NCBI GenBank assembly: GCA_041398605.1
Contig: JAWKUK010000010.1
Location: forward strand, 62,001-126,000
Direction of reading: 5' to 3'
DNA from: JAWKUK01 sp041398605
Lineage (GTDB): Bacteria > Planctomycetota > UBA1135 > GCA-002686595
Length of the DNA stretch: 64,000 nucleotides
Both the position numbers and the translations under genes were made by a program. Shown one piece after another: positions 1-9,038 of this stretch. The notes under the pieces were generated by a model, which did not search any database, was not told where the DNA came from, and saw nothing but the letters and a program-made list of their open reading frames with translations. How positions within the stretch are numbered: the stretch's first letter is position 1; every line of letters starts with the position of its first letter.

Positions 1-3000
1 GACCCCGTCCCAGCGGCGCTCGAGGTCTGCGGCCGACCACGCGGTGGGCAGCGGGCGCGAGGCCCAGTCGCGGCGCGCTTCAAGGCGCGCCTCGGCGCGC
101 GCGACGACGTCGGAAGCGGCCCCCGCGGTAGCGGCGACCGCGAGCTCGCGGGGCTCGAGCCCGAACGTGCGCTCGCTGTCGAGCCCGAGCCGTCGCCCGA
201 GCTCCAGCGCGATGCGCCGCAGCAGCGCGACCTCGTGCAGCGCGAGGTGCTTGGCCTCTTCTTTCAGGGCTTGCAGGCGTCGCGCTCGCTCAAGGAACAT
301 CCGATCGACCCTGCGCAACTGCGCCACGGCCCGCGGGGACGGCTGCGCCCGAGGCGGCGCGGCGCCCGCCAGGTCCAAGCCCAGCGCCATGAGCTGCCGC
401 ACGAGCTCCGGAGACTCCGAATAGCGCGGTTCGGACAGCTCGAAGTCGTGCGGGGCTCGGTGCCCGAACGCGTCAAGAAAGGCCTCGACGTCGCCTGCCG
501 CAAGGTGAGCGCGCGCGCGTCCCACGACCGTCTCGAGGCCCTCGCCGAGCAGCGCCCCGGCGTCGAGGCCGCGCCGTGCGAGGCGCGCAACGGTCGCTTG
601 CACCGCGCCCTCCGCGGCCACGTTGACGACCTCTGCGAGGGTGTAGGTCTCCCGCACGAACCGCTCGTAGACCTCGTCGTGGTACGCGGCGAGGTCGCAG
701 GCGCTGAGGCGGCTGGCTCGAGCGCCGCGCAGTGCCGCGCGGCCTCGCGAGCGCGCGCCGCGAGGTCGTCGCGGACGACGGACTCGAGGTCCGCGGCGCG
801 CCGCGACAGGCGCCAGCCGACCCGCGCGCCGGGCTTGCGCGCCCGCCTGCGCGCGTCCTCGGCCCGATCGACCAGGACTTGCCCGAAGGCGGGCACGACG
901 AGCGGGCGGCCCTCTTCAGACGGCTCATAGGGCACACCCAGGAGCCTGCATGCGCGATCGACCGCGTGCCCGGGCGCCCAAAGCGCGGCCATGAGCGCCG
1001 CCGAGTACGGCGTCGGCTCGGGCAAGAGCTCGACGAGCTCGTTTGTCGCGAGCCGCGGCCCTTCGAAGTCCGGGTCGTCGGCGCCTGGCGCGGTCGCAGC
1101 GAGGTGGGCGACGACACGCCGCCGCTCGGCTTCGAACGCGGCGTCGAGGTCGTCGCCGCGCGTCGCGTCCGCCGTGATGTCGCGCGCCTGCAGCAGCACG
1201 AAGCCATCGGCGAAGGCCCATTCGATGTCCTGCGGCCGTCCGTAGTGGGCCTCGACTTCGCGCCCCAAGCGCAAGAGCGGCGCGAGGTCTACGGGCGGCG
1301 CCGCCCCCTCGAGCTGCTGGCCGCTGAGCCGCCCGAACTCGAACGCTGCGGGCGTCGCCTGGCCGGACACGAGCGCTTCGCCCAAGCCCTCGACGAGCTC
1401 GACCATCGAGCGGCCCGTGTGGCCTGGATGCTCCGTGAAGAGGACCCCGGCGTGCGTGGCCGGGACCATCGCTTGCACGACCACTCCGCCGCGCGCCGGG
1501 GGCTCTGGGTGCGCTCCGTTCTCGTTGATCGCATGGACGGCGTCCGGTGTGCAGCGGCCGCCCCGGCGCGTGTTGTCCGTGGAGGTCGCTCGGGTGTGAG
1601 CCCGATACGCGACGGCTCGCTCGGAGGACATCGAAGCGCGGACGGCCAGCACGGCTTCGACGAGCCCGGCGCGCTCGACGCCGAGCTGCGTGTCGAAGAC
1701 GCCTGCGTAGCTGTGCTGCGCGCCGTCCTCGTCGAGGCCTGAGCTGCGCACCGCGACGCGGGGCGAGCCGAGGCGGTCGAACGCCCGCAGCAGCTCCTTC
1801 AGCCGCTCGCTCGACAGCGCGTGCGCCCCGGACCCGGGCGCGCGGAACGCTGCGTCCCGCACGACAAAGCCGTCGGGGACAGGGAAACCAGCGTCGATCA
1901 AGCGGCCAAGGCTGTGGGCCTTGCCGCCCGTGTCGTCGCAGAGGTGCGCGAGCCCAAGCGGCACGATGGAGGTCGCCCGTGCCCTTTGCGCGTCGCGCGC
2001 AGCGTGGCGTCCGACGCGCCGAGCGTTGACCTCGCGCGCCGCGCGTCGCCGCGCGAGCGCGCCATGCACGTGGATCCAAGCGAGGCTCGCGACGAGGTAG
2101 AGGTTCTGCGCCGCCGGGAGTCGGTGGACGAGCAGCCCGAGCACCATGGCGACGAGCCCGGCCCCGAGCCAACGCTTCACCGTGCGCGCCGCGCCTAGCA
2201 TGACCAGCGCGGCTGCGAGCGCGACGACAGCGGCGGGCAGCAACCAGCGCGGGTCCGGTGCCCCGAGGGTGAACCAGCCCAGCCGCTCCGTCGAGCCCGT
2301 TGCGACGCTGCCCACGGACGAGAACAGAGTCAGGAACAGCGCGAGCTGGACCAACGAAACAGCGAGGCCCCGGAGCGGTCGAAGGTTGTGGCGCGCCCGC
2401 GCCTGCGCCAGCGCCCGCCGCAACCGTACCGGGTCGTCGCGTAGGCGCTCGGTGAGCGCCGCGAAGTCGGGCGCGAGGCGCTTGGCACGCGCTTGCTCCA
2501 CCTCGGCGCGGAACGTCCAGGGGAGCAGCGCGCCGCGCAGCGCCAGCACGAGCGCGACGATGCTCAGCGCGAGCGATCCCAGCGCCCGTTGCATCCCCCG
2601 CAGCCCATCGGCCAACAGGTCACGCGCCATGCCGAACGGCGTGGGACCGACAGCAGCGCTGCGCCAAGCGGAGACGTACTCACGCTCTCCCTTCGCGACG
2701 AAGTACTCGTGGGGCACCGTGTAGCGCCCAAGCACCTCTCGCCCGAGCCGCGCGAGGCGCAAGCCGACGAGCGACGCATAGAACGAGCTCCGCTTGTCGT
2801 AACACGGCAGGATCACAGGCCCTTTGGGGACTGCCGCGAGCGCGCGTTCGAGCTCGGCGCTGGTCAGCTTGCGCATGGGCAGGTTGAGCGCGCCCGGCAG
2901 GTGCCCGGCCGCGAACTCGTCCGGGTAGCGGACGTCGACGAAGACGGCTCCGGACTCGGCGACGGCGCGGTGCACGGCAGGCGTGTCCAGCAGCACGCGG

Positions 3001-3719
3001 TCGTTTGGAGCGCGCGGCAGCGCGCGCAGGTCGGCCGGGTCGCGCCCGGCGCCGAGCTCGAGCGGGCGGCCCTCGGCGATCCACTTCTCGTAGCCTCCGA
3101 TCACGAATTTGCACGCGTGACCCGTGGCGTTGAAGTGATCGACCAGCTCGGAGCTGCGATTGCCCGAGAAGCACAGGAGGACGGTCGTCGTGTCCGGTCG
3201 CTCCAGGCCCTGTGTGTCGGCTTGCAGGTCGGGATAGCGCCGCGCCCATGCGCCGGGGATGCGGCCCATCTCGACCTCCTCTGATTCGCGGACGTCGATC
3301 AGGTTGAGTCGTTCACCGCGCTCGATCAGGCCCGCGAGCGCGTCGGTCGAGAGCGCCGCCGGATGCGCGAGCTGACCGCTGAAGGAGAGCGTCTTCAGGG
3401 AGGCATCGCCGACTTCGCGGCCGCCCTCCACGGACGGTCGCGCCAGGTTCGCGCGCAGGCGCGCGGCCTCGACGTCCTGCACGCGCAGGTGGTACAGCAG
3501 GAAGAGCGCGACGGTGAGCGCCAACGCGGTCAGCGCCATGCGCAGAGGCCAAGGCGATGCGGCGCTCGAGCCGAGGCCCAGCGCGCTCCCTCGCTTCGGG
3601 CTCCTGAGGGCGACGCCACCCAGAGAGACCGCGACGAGGCCCAGCACTTGCCCAGCGCTCGCGAACAGGTTGAGGACGAGATCCGGGGACGGGATCGCGA
3701 GGTAGAGCTGGAACGACAT
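1..3719 (-). CDS. Rhodanese-rhodanese-YidC-like-PEP synthase N-domain fusion (partial, frameshifted)
   Basis: Large membrane fusion protein of unknown role. From the ATG at 3719 one sees two hydrophobic segments (residues 15-38 and 60-78). Two rhodanese domains follow (about 125-220 and 240-345), each with its active-site cysteine (LLCFSGNR, C183; ILPCYDKRSS, C306). A stretch at about 365-560 resembles YidC/Oxa1: basic amphipathic helix with LAPDFAALTERLRDDP, then PLRGLAVSLVQLALFLTLF and GAPDP before a hydrophobic run. From about 590 there is a PPDK/PEP-synthase ATP-grasp domain (DTGGKAHSLG, VAVRSSGLDEDG, HSYAGVFDT, GVLFTEHPG, DIEWA). Near 720-745 the frame changes by what looks like one lost base: upstream sense frame ends ...ARHCAA and a different frame continues sensibly (LAAYHDEVYERFV) to position 1 without a stop. 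The C terminus lies outside the window. Domain calls are firm for rhodanese and PPDK, weaker for YidC; the combined function is unknown. Confidence 0.8.
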
Positions 3720-3889
3720 ACACGCGGGCGCGCACGGAGGTGCGCGGCGCGCGAACCTAGTTGGCTCATAAAGAACTGGCAAAGAACCGCCCCGGTATGG
3801 CTCGGATGGGCCCGAGGCGCGCCCTTGATTCTCAGTTCTGGGAGTCGGGCGCAGCGCACCTACGAGGCCGTGGGGGCCAGCAAGGAGTC

Positions 3890-3927
3890 TGCGCCACAGA
3901 ACGCTGCGAACCGCGTTCTGTGGCGCA
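3890..3927 (-). terminator. Perfect 15-bp hairpin after pncA
   Basis: Arms at 3890-3904 and 3913-3927 are exact reverse complements of 15 bases, with an 8-base loop. It begins 5 bases past the pncA stop, so it is placed to end the NAD salvage transcript. There is no run of T on either side, so it may act as a factor-assisted terminator or an mRNA 3' end stabiliser instead of a classical intrinsic terminator. Confidence 0.6.
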
Positions 3928-3932
3928 GGCGC

Positions 3933-4559
3933 TTAGGGGGATCCCGCAGGTTCACGATCGCGCACCGTGACGCCTGCCGCCTGCAAGGCGTCGAGCGCGC
4001 GTGTCGTATCGCCGGGCGTCAGCTCGACGCCGCGGCAACCCTCGAGCAGCAGCGTCGTTGCGAAGCCTTCAGCGACCGCGTCGAGGGCGGTGAACTTCAC
4101 GCAGTAGTCGGTCGCGAGCCCGAGGATGTGCACCGCTTCGACCCCGCGGCGCCGCAGCTCCGCGGCGAGCCCGGTCGTTTGCCTGTGCCCGTTGTCGTAG
4201 AACGCGCTGTAGCTGTCCACTGCTGGGTCCGTGCCCTTGCGCACGACGAAGTCGATGCCCGCGACGTCGAGCGCGGAGTGCAGCGCTGCGCCCGCGGTGC
4301 CTTGCACGCAGTGCACCGGCCAGAGGACTTGCGGGAGGCCATGCAAGTCGATCACCTCGCCTGGCTGCCGCCCGGCGTGGTTCGCTGCGAAGCTCTCGTG
4401 CTGCGCTGGGTGCCAGTCCTGCGTCGCGACGACGAGCTCATAGCTCGGGATCAAGCGGTTCGCGACGGCGACCGTCTCGTCGCCGCCCGCGACGGCGAGC
4501 GCGCCGCCGGGCATGAAGTCGTGTTGCAAGTCCACCAGGATGAGCGCTGTGCGTGACAT
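3933..4559 (-). CDS. pncA: Nicotinamidase
   Basis: Hydrolyses nicotinamide to nicotinate plus ammonia, the first step of bacterial NAD salvage, in the cytoplasm. The 208-residue protein is a typical isochorismatase-fold nicotinamidase. The N terminus LILVDLQHDFMPGGALAV carries the catalytic Asp, TQDWHP and the H of PxH supply metal-site residues, WPVHCVQGT follows, a Lys sits in VVRKGTD, and the nucleophilic Cys lies in GLATDYCVKFTALDA. Length and motif order match the family. It starts 15 bases after the Nudix gene stop and is the last gene of a four-gene same-strand run with pncB and nadE, so its product, nicotinate, is the substrate of the pncB product encoded first in the same run. Confidence 0.95.
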   Translation of the reverse strand: MSRTALILVDLQHDFMPGGALAVAGGDETVAVANRLIPSYELVVATQDWHPAQHESFAANHAGRQPGEVIDLHGLPQVLWPVHCVQGTAGAALHSALDVAGIDFVVRKGTDPAVDSYSAFYDNGHRQTTGLAAELRRRGVEAVHILGLATDYCVKFTALDAVAEGFATTLLLEGCRGVELTPGDTTRALDALQAAGVTVRDREPAGSP

Positions 4560-4574
4560 GTCTTGCTCGTTCGT

Positions 4575-5264
4575 TCAGAGTCGGAACTGGAACCCGTCTT
4601 GCTCGAGGCGCGCGTAGCGCCGCCGATCGAAGCGGAACAGCTGCGCCGCGCGGCGGGGGACGTTGCGCTCGACCTCGTCCAGCGGGACCAAGAGGTCGAG
4701 CGAGAGCACCTTCTTGCGGAAGTTGCGCTTGTCGAGCGGGCGGCCGAGCGCGGCCTCGACCAGGCGCTGGAGGTCCGTCAGCGTGAACTTCTTCGGCAGG
4801 AGTTCGAAGCCGATCGGGCGCGAGCGCACGGCCTCTGCGAGGCGCGTACGCGCGCAGGCGATGATCGCCGTGTGGTCGAACGCGAGCGCCGGCAGGGCCT
4901 CGACCGGGTGCCATGCCGCGGCGCGCGCGTCCGTCGCCGCGCGCACTGCGTGGTCGGACAGCTTCACGAGCGCGACGTAGGCGATGGTGACGACGCGGCC
5001 GCGCGGGTCACGGCCCGGGGCGCCAAACGCGCCGAGCTGCTCGAGATAGAGCCGCGTGACGCCGGTCTCTTCGGCGAGCTCGCGCCGCGCCGCGGCCTCG
5101 AGGTCCTCCTCCATGTCGACGAAGCCGCCGGGCAACGCGTGCGCGCCCTCGAACGGCGGCGCGCCGCGCTCGATCAACAGCACGTGCAGGGCGCCCTCGT
5201 CGTAGCCGAAGACGACGCAGTCGACGGTCAGCGCCGGGCGCGGATAGTCGTAGGTGTAAGTCAT
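4575..5264 (-). CDS. Nudix protein with C-terminal winged-helix-like region, NrtR-like
   Basis: A 229-residue protein with an N-terminal Nudix domain (about 8-145). The Nudix box is intact, G-x5-E-x7-RE-x2-EE-x-G, within GGFVDMEEDLEAAARRELAE and the following ETGV. After it comes a region with LPKKFTLTDLQRLVEAALGR and LDKRNFRKKVL (about 155-195) of the kind seen in the DNA-binding winged helix of NrtR regulators. NrtR proteins are Nudix-derived repressors of NAD metabolism genes that sense ADP-ribose. The gene lies between nadE and pncA; its ATG overlaps the nadE TGA (ATGA), implying translational coupling. Context and domain order make a self-regulating NrtR repressor the favoured reading. 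A plain ADP-ribose pyrophosphatase is the alternative, and since the Nudix box is intact the protein could be both. Confidence 0.8.
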   Translation of the reverse strand: MTYTYDYPRPALTVDCVVFGYDEGALHVLLIERGAPPFEGAHALPGGFVDMEEDLEAAARRELAEETGVTRLYLEQLGAFGAPGRDPRGRVVTIAYVALVKLSDHAVRAATDARAAAWHPVEALPALAFDHTAIIACARTRLAEAVRSRPIGFELLPKKFTLTDLQRLVEAALGRPLDKRNFRKKVLSLDLLVPLDEVERNVPRRAAQLFRFDRRRYARLEQDGFQFRL

Positions 5265-7273
5265 CACGGCGTCAGCGCGTTCAGCTCCTCGTGCCAGTCG
5301 CCGCCGAGGATCGGGTAGCGGCACCAGGTCTTCGGGTCGAGGTTCTCGTCGTCCAGGTGGAACGAAGGCGCGAGCCGCTCGCGCTTCCACTGGTTCTGCA
5401 CCCACAAGCGATAGAAGCGGCGCACCCAATCGGCCAGCGCCCCGCGCGGGTGCTCGGGGAAGCGGCCCTCCAGCGCGTCCAGCACGCCAGCCGGCGCGAG
5501 GCGGTCGCGGATGGACAGCTCTTCGATCGCGTCGAGGATGGCGTACGGCATCAGGTCGTCCTCGTCTCGCTGCTCCTCGCTCGGCGGGCGCAGCTCCGCG
5601 GTCGGGCGCTGGGCCGCCACCTCCGCGAGGGACTCGATCGGGCCGCGTCCTTCGGGGCCGGTCCGCCACATCCATTGGATCCAAACCAGGATGAACGACT
5701 TGTCGACGCCCGCGATCGGGGAGAGCCCGCCCGACGTGTCCCCGTCCATCGTCGCGTAGCCGACCGCCGCCTCCGAGCGATTGCTCGTGGACAAGAGGAT
5801 CGCGCGCTGGAGGTTGGCGAGGGCCCAAGCGGAAGGCGAGCGCACGCGCGCTTGCAAGTTCTGCAGGGTGATGTCGTCCTGTTGCCACGTCAGCGCGCGC
5901 CCGACCGCCGCCTCGACGCGCGCTCGGTAGCCGGACACGAGGCCCTGTACATCGAGCTCGTAGTGCGTTGCGCCGAGGCCGTCGGCCAGCGTAGCTGCCG
6001 CGCTGCGCGTCGTCTCGGAGCTGTTCTCGGTCGCTTGGTAGACCGTCGTCAAGAGGGCGCGCAACGTCGCTTCGCCCGGGGCGCGCCGCAGCGCGCGCTC
6101 GAACCCCTCTCGCCCGAGCTGCTCGACGCCGAAGTGCACCATGACCTCGACGAGGCACGCGACGGTCGCCGAGTCCGCGCCGCCCGACAGGGACACGACG
6201 AAGCCGCCGCTGCGGCTCTTGCGCAGGTAGTCGAAGAGCCCGAGCGCCACCGCGCGCGTGAACTCCTCGAACGCGAGCTCGCGGGACGTTTCCCACATCG
6301 GTCGCGCTGCGGGGCCGGGCGTGGCGTGCCCCACGTCGCGCCAAGTGAAGCCTTCGAGCTCGATGCACGTGCCGGGCTCGTCGACGACCGTCGCCCGGGC
6401 GCTCGCGGCGCCGCGATAGTCGCGCCGCACCGCCGAGAGGTCGACGGTCGCGAGCGCGAGCTCGACCTCGCGGAAGGAGAAGCGCGGCGCGACCGCGACG
6501 ATCTCGCCGCGGGCCGCGACCATCGAGCCGCCGTCGTAGAGGACCCGCCCGGCCTCGTTGCCGAGCAAGTTGGCGTAGACATACACCGCGTGCAGGACGC
6601 GGCTGGACTCGGACACGAGGCGCTCGCGCACGACGCGCCGGCCGAAGGCGAAGTGGCTCGCGCTCGGGTTGAGCAGCACGTCGACGGCGCGCGCGGCGAG
6701 GCGCGTCCCGGGGCGATCGGCGACCCACGCGTCCTCGCAGATCTCGAACCCGATCCGGACGCGCCCGACCTCGAAGACGAGGTCGCCGATCGGCACGTCG
6801 CCGTCGTCGGTGGCGGCGGGGTCGCTCCAGTGCGGCAGCCCCCGCGCATCGATGCGCGCGCGGCTGTCCTCGGGCCACGGGCGGAACCAACGCGGCTCGT
6901 AGTGGATCCCGTCGCCGGCGAGGTGCTGCTTGGCGACGAAGCCCGCGAGCTTGCCGTCGACGCACAGCGCCGCGACGTTGTACAGGACGCCGCGGTGCAG
7001 GCACGGCAGCCCGACGCCGACGACGAGGCCGAGCGTGTCGGGCAAGAGCGCCTCGAGGGACTGCCAGGCGCGCAGCTCGATGTGCGGCTGATAGAAGGCG
7101 TCCTCGCAGCCGTAACCCGACAGCGCGAGCTCGGGGAGCAGCACGATCTGCGCGCCCTCCTCGCGGGCGCGGGTGAGGGCGCGGCGGCACCGATCGAGGT
7201 TGCCGGCCCAATCGAGCGGCGTCTGGTCGAGGGCCGCGGCGGCGATCCGGAGGCGTGTCGGGGCAGAGCTCAT
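5264..7273 (-). CDS. nadE: Glutamine-dependent NAD+ synthetase
   Basis: Amidates nicotinate adenine dinucleotide to NAD+ with ATP, using glutamine as nitrogen source. The 669-residue length is that of the two-domain form. The N-terminal nitrilase-type glutaminase domain (about 1-290) shows the Glu-Lys-Cys triad: LLPELALSGYG, VAKQHLAGDG and FEICEDAW. The C-terminal synthetase domain has the P-loop VSLSGGADSATVA, then NLQARVRS, LSTSNRSEAAVGYATMDGD and GVDKSF. It starts 16 bases after the pncB stop, and its stop overlaps the start of the Nudix gene. Cytoplasmic. Identification is secure from both catalytic sites. Confidence 0.96.
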   Translation of the reverse strand: MSSAPTRLRIAAAALDQTPLDWAGNLDRCRRALTRAREEGAQIVLLPELALSGYGCEDAFYQPHIELRAWQSLEALLPDTLGLVVGVGLPCLHRGVLYNVAALCVDGKLAGFVAKQHLAGDGIHYEPRWFRPWPEDSRARIDARGLPHWSDPAATDDGDVPIGDLVFEVGRVRIGFEICEDAWVADRPGTRLAARAVDVLLNPSASHFAFGRRVVRERLVSESSRVLHAVYVYANLLGNEAGRVLYDGGSMVAARGEIVAVAPRFSFREVELALATVDLSAVRRDYRGAASARATVVDEPGTCIELEGFTWRDVGHATPGPAARPMWETSRELAFEEFTRAVALGLFDYLRKSRSGGFVVSLSGGADSATVACLVEVMVHFGVEQLGREGFERALRRAPGEATLRALLTTVYQATENSSETTRSAAATLADGLGATHYELDVQGLVSGYRARVEAAVGRALTWQQDDITLQNLQARVRSPSAWALANLQRAILLSTSNRSEAAVGYATMDGDTSGGLSPIAGVDKSFILVWIQWMWRTGPEGRGPIESLAEVAAQRPTAELRPPSEEQRDEDDLMPYAILDAIEELSIRDRLAPAGVLDALEGRFPEHPRGALADWVRRFYRLWVQNQWKRERLAPSFHLDDENLDPKTWCRYPILGGDWHEELNALTP

Positions 7274-7289
7274 CGCGGGAGGATAGTCG

Positions 7290-8843
7290 TCACGGTTGGA
7301 GATCGGGGGAGTTCGTGGCGTGGCTCGGGCGGGCCGCGCGCTGCGCGGCCCGCGCTTCGAGCGCGGGCGACAGGGTCACGCTGAGGCGCGGCGCGCCTCG
7401 GGGCGCGGGCTGCCCCTGTGCGTCGGGCGCCAAGCGCCGCGCGGACGCCGGCAGCGCAGCGAGCTCGGCGCGCGCCCGCTCACGCGCCTCGGCGAGCTCG
7501 GTGGGGAACCCGGGCACACGCGCGCCGCCGCGGAGGGCCGGCGCGTGCAGCGGCGCGGCCTCGGTCCAGGGGGGCGTGGCGCCCAGCGCGGGCTCGAGCG
7601 AGCCTTCGCCTTCGAGCGCCAAGTGGTCTCCGACCAACACGCCCGCGTGACGCAGCCGCGTCGCCTGCAGCGGCCCGGGCAGCGAGCGCTTGCTCGTGAC
7701 CTCGGAGAGCTTCATGACGGGGCGCCAGCCCTCCCCTGGGCCGCGCACGGCCGCGAGCTTGAAGACGACGCCGAGCGAGGCTTGCGCGCCGCCCGTGACG
7801 AGGCGCGTGCCGACGCCGAACACGTCGATGGGGGCGCCAGCGCGCACGAGCGCGTCGATGCGGTGCTCGTCGAGGTCGTCCGACGCCACGATCCGCACGC
7901 GCGGGAAGCCCGCTGCATCGAGCGCGGCGCGCGCGGCGCGCGACAGCGCATCGAGGTCGCCCGAGTCGAGGCGGATGCCCGCGAGCTCGTGCCCGCGCGC
8001 GCGCAGGTGCTGCGCGACGCGGATCGCGTTCGCGACCCCGGCGCGCGTGTCGTACGTGTCAACGAGCAAGACGCAGCCGTCGGGCATCGAGCGCGCGAAG
8101 GCCTCGAACGCGGCGAGCTCTGTCGCGTCGTTCGTGTCCAGCCCCGCGAACGACTGCACCCAAGCGTGCGCGTGTGTCCCGCGTACGGGGATCCCGAAGG
8201 CGCGCGCGGCGAGCACGTTGGAGGTGCCCGCGACGCCGCCGATCCAGGCCGCCCGCCCCGCTGCGAGGGCCGCGCCTGGCCCCTGCGCGCGCCGCGCTCC
8301 GAACTCCAGCACCGCAGCAGCGCCGGCGGCGTGCACGATGCGGGCGGCCTTCGTCGCGATGAGCGTCTCGAAGCCGACGAGGTTCAGCAGCAGCGTCTCG
8401 ACGAGCTGCGCCTGCCACAGCGGGCCGCGAACGGTCAGGATCGGGACTTGGGGCAGGACGACCGTCCCGTCGGGCACCGCGTCCACGTCGAGCGCGAGCG
8501 GACCTTGCCCGAGGAGCTCGAGGAACTCCGGCTCGAACAGCGCCCCTTGGCCATCGGGGCGGGGCAGGGTCGCGAGCCAGCGGAGCGCGTCTGCGTCGAA
8601 CCGCAGCCCGTTCAGGGCGTCGATCGCGCGCGACACGCCCGCGGCGAGCGCGAACTCGCCGCCGAACGGCGCGCGGCGGAAGTACAGGTGGAACACGCCC
8701 TCGTCGGCGAGCCGGCCGGCCCGCCAGTGGCCGCGCGCCATCGTGAGCTGGTACAGGTCCGTCAGCAGCAGCGCGTCGTCCGGCTCGATCGCGCGCGCGC
8801 CGTGGCGGGGCGCCTCTTGGTCTGCGGGGTGGGTGGTCTGCAT
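7290..8843 (-). CDS. pncB: Nicotinate phosphoribosyltransferase
   Basis: Converts nicotinate and PRPP to nicotinate mononucleotide, the entry step of the Preiss-Handler branch. The N terminus LLLTDLYQLTMARGHW and FHLYFRR are family signatures. GTSNVLAARAFGIPVRGTHAHAWVQSF, LLVDTYDT, IRLDSGDLDAL, VASDDLDE, FGVGTRLVTG and VMKLSEVTSKRSLPG follow in the expected order. I chose the ATG at 8843 (MQTTHPAD); an in-frame ATG at 8870 would add nine residues but would overlap the palindrome at 8855-8871, which looks regulatory. About 517 residues, somewhat longer than many relatives because of an Ala/Arg-rich C-terminal tail. First gene of the NAD salvage operon. Confidence 0.95.
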   Translation of the reverse strand: MQTTHPADQEAPRHGARAIEPDDALLLTDLYQLTMARGHWRAGRLADEGVFHLYFRRAPFGGEFALAAGVSRAIDALNGLRFDADALRWLATLPRPDGQGALFEPEFLELLGQGPLALDVDAVPDGTVVLPQVPILTVRGPLWQAQLVETLLLNLVGFETLIATKAARIVHAAGAAAVLEFGARRAQGPGAALAAGRAAWIGGVAGTSNVLAARAFGIPVRGTHAHAWVQSFAGLDTNDATELAAFEAFARSMPDGCVLLVDTYDTRAGVANAIRVAQHLRARGHELAGIRLDSGDLDALSRAARAALDAAGFPRVRIVASDDLDEHRIDALVRAGAPIDVFGVGTRLVTGGAQASLGVVFKLAAVRGPGEGWRPVMKLSEVTSKRSLPGPLQATRLRHAGVLVGDHLALEGEGSLEPALGATPPWTEAAPLHAPALRGGARVPGFPTELAEARERARAELAALPASARRLAPDAQGQPAPRGAPRLSVTLSPALEARAAQRAARPSHATNSPDLQP

Positions 8844-8854
8844 GGTCTTCACAT

Positions 8855-8871
8855 AGTGTATATCGGACACT
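8855..8871. promoter_or_regulatory. Candidate NrtR-type operator before pncB
   Basis: The inverted repeat AGTGT-N7-ACACT lies 11 bases upstream of the chosen pncB start in a locally AT-richer patch that includes GATATA on the minus strand. Its position at the head of an operon that encodes an NrtR-like protein suggests a repressor binding site overlapping the promoter. Short arms mean chance cannot be excluded; the assignment is inference from position and symmetry. Confidence 0.5.
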
Positions 8872-8948
8872 TTGATGCCAGCGCACGGAGAATGCTGGAA
8901 ATCTCGGTCGCGGCGGTGGGGCTCTTGGCGGTCCCACCTCGCTGGCCC

Positions 8949-8987
8949 TCTAGCTGGGCCATCTAGCTGGGCCGTCTAGCTGGGCCT
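8949..8987. repeat. 13-bp tandem repeat, three copies
   Basis: Three head-to-tail copies of TCTAGCTGGGCC followed by A, G and T respectively (8949-8961, 8962-8974, 8975-8987). It sits in the divergent intergenic space between pncB and the DinB-like gene. TCTAGCTGGGCC is not self-complementary over its length, though AGCT inside it is. No function is evident. Confidence 0.8.
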
Positions 8988-9038
8988 CGCAGCTCGTTCC
9001 TGGGCCCTGCCTCCCGCTGGGACGAGGCGCGCAGCACA

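Noticed and set aside
4563..5318. Plus-strand frames opposite the NAD operon
   Set aside because: Mirror translations caused by high GC; conserved enzyme motifs lie on the minus strand.
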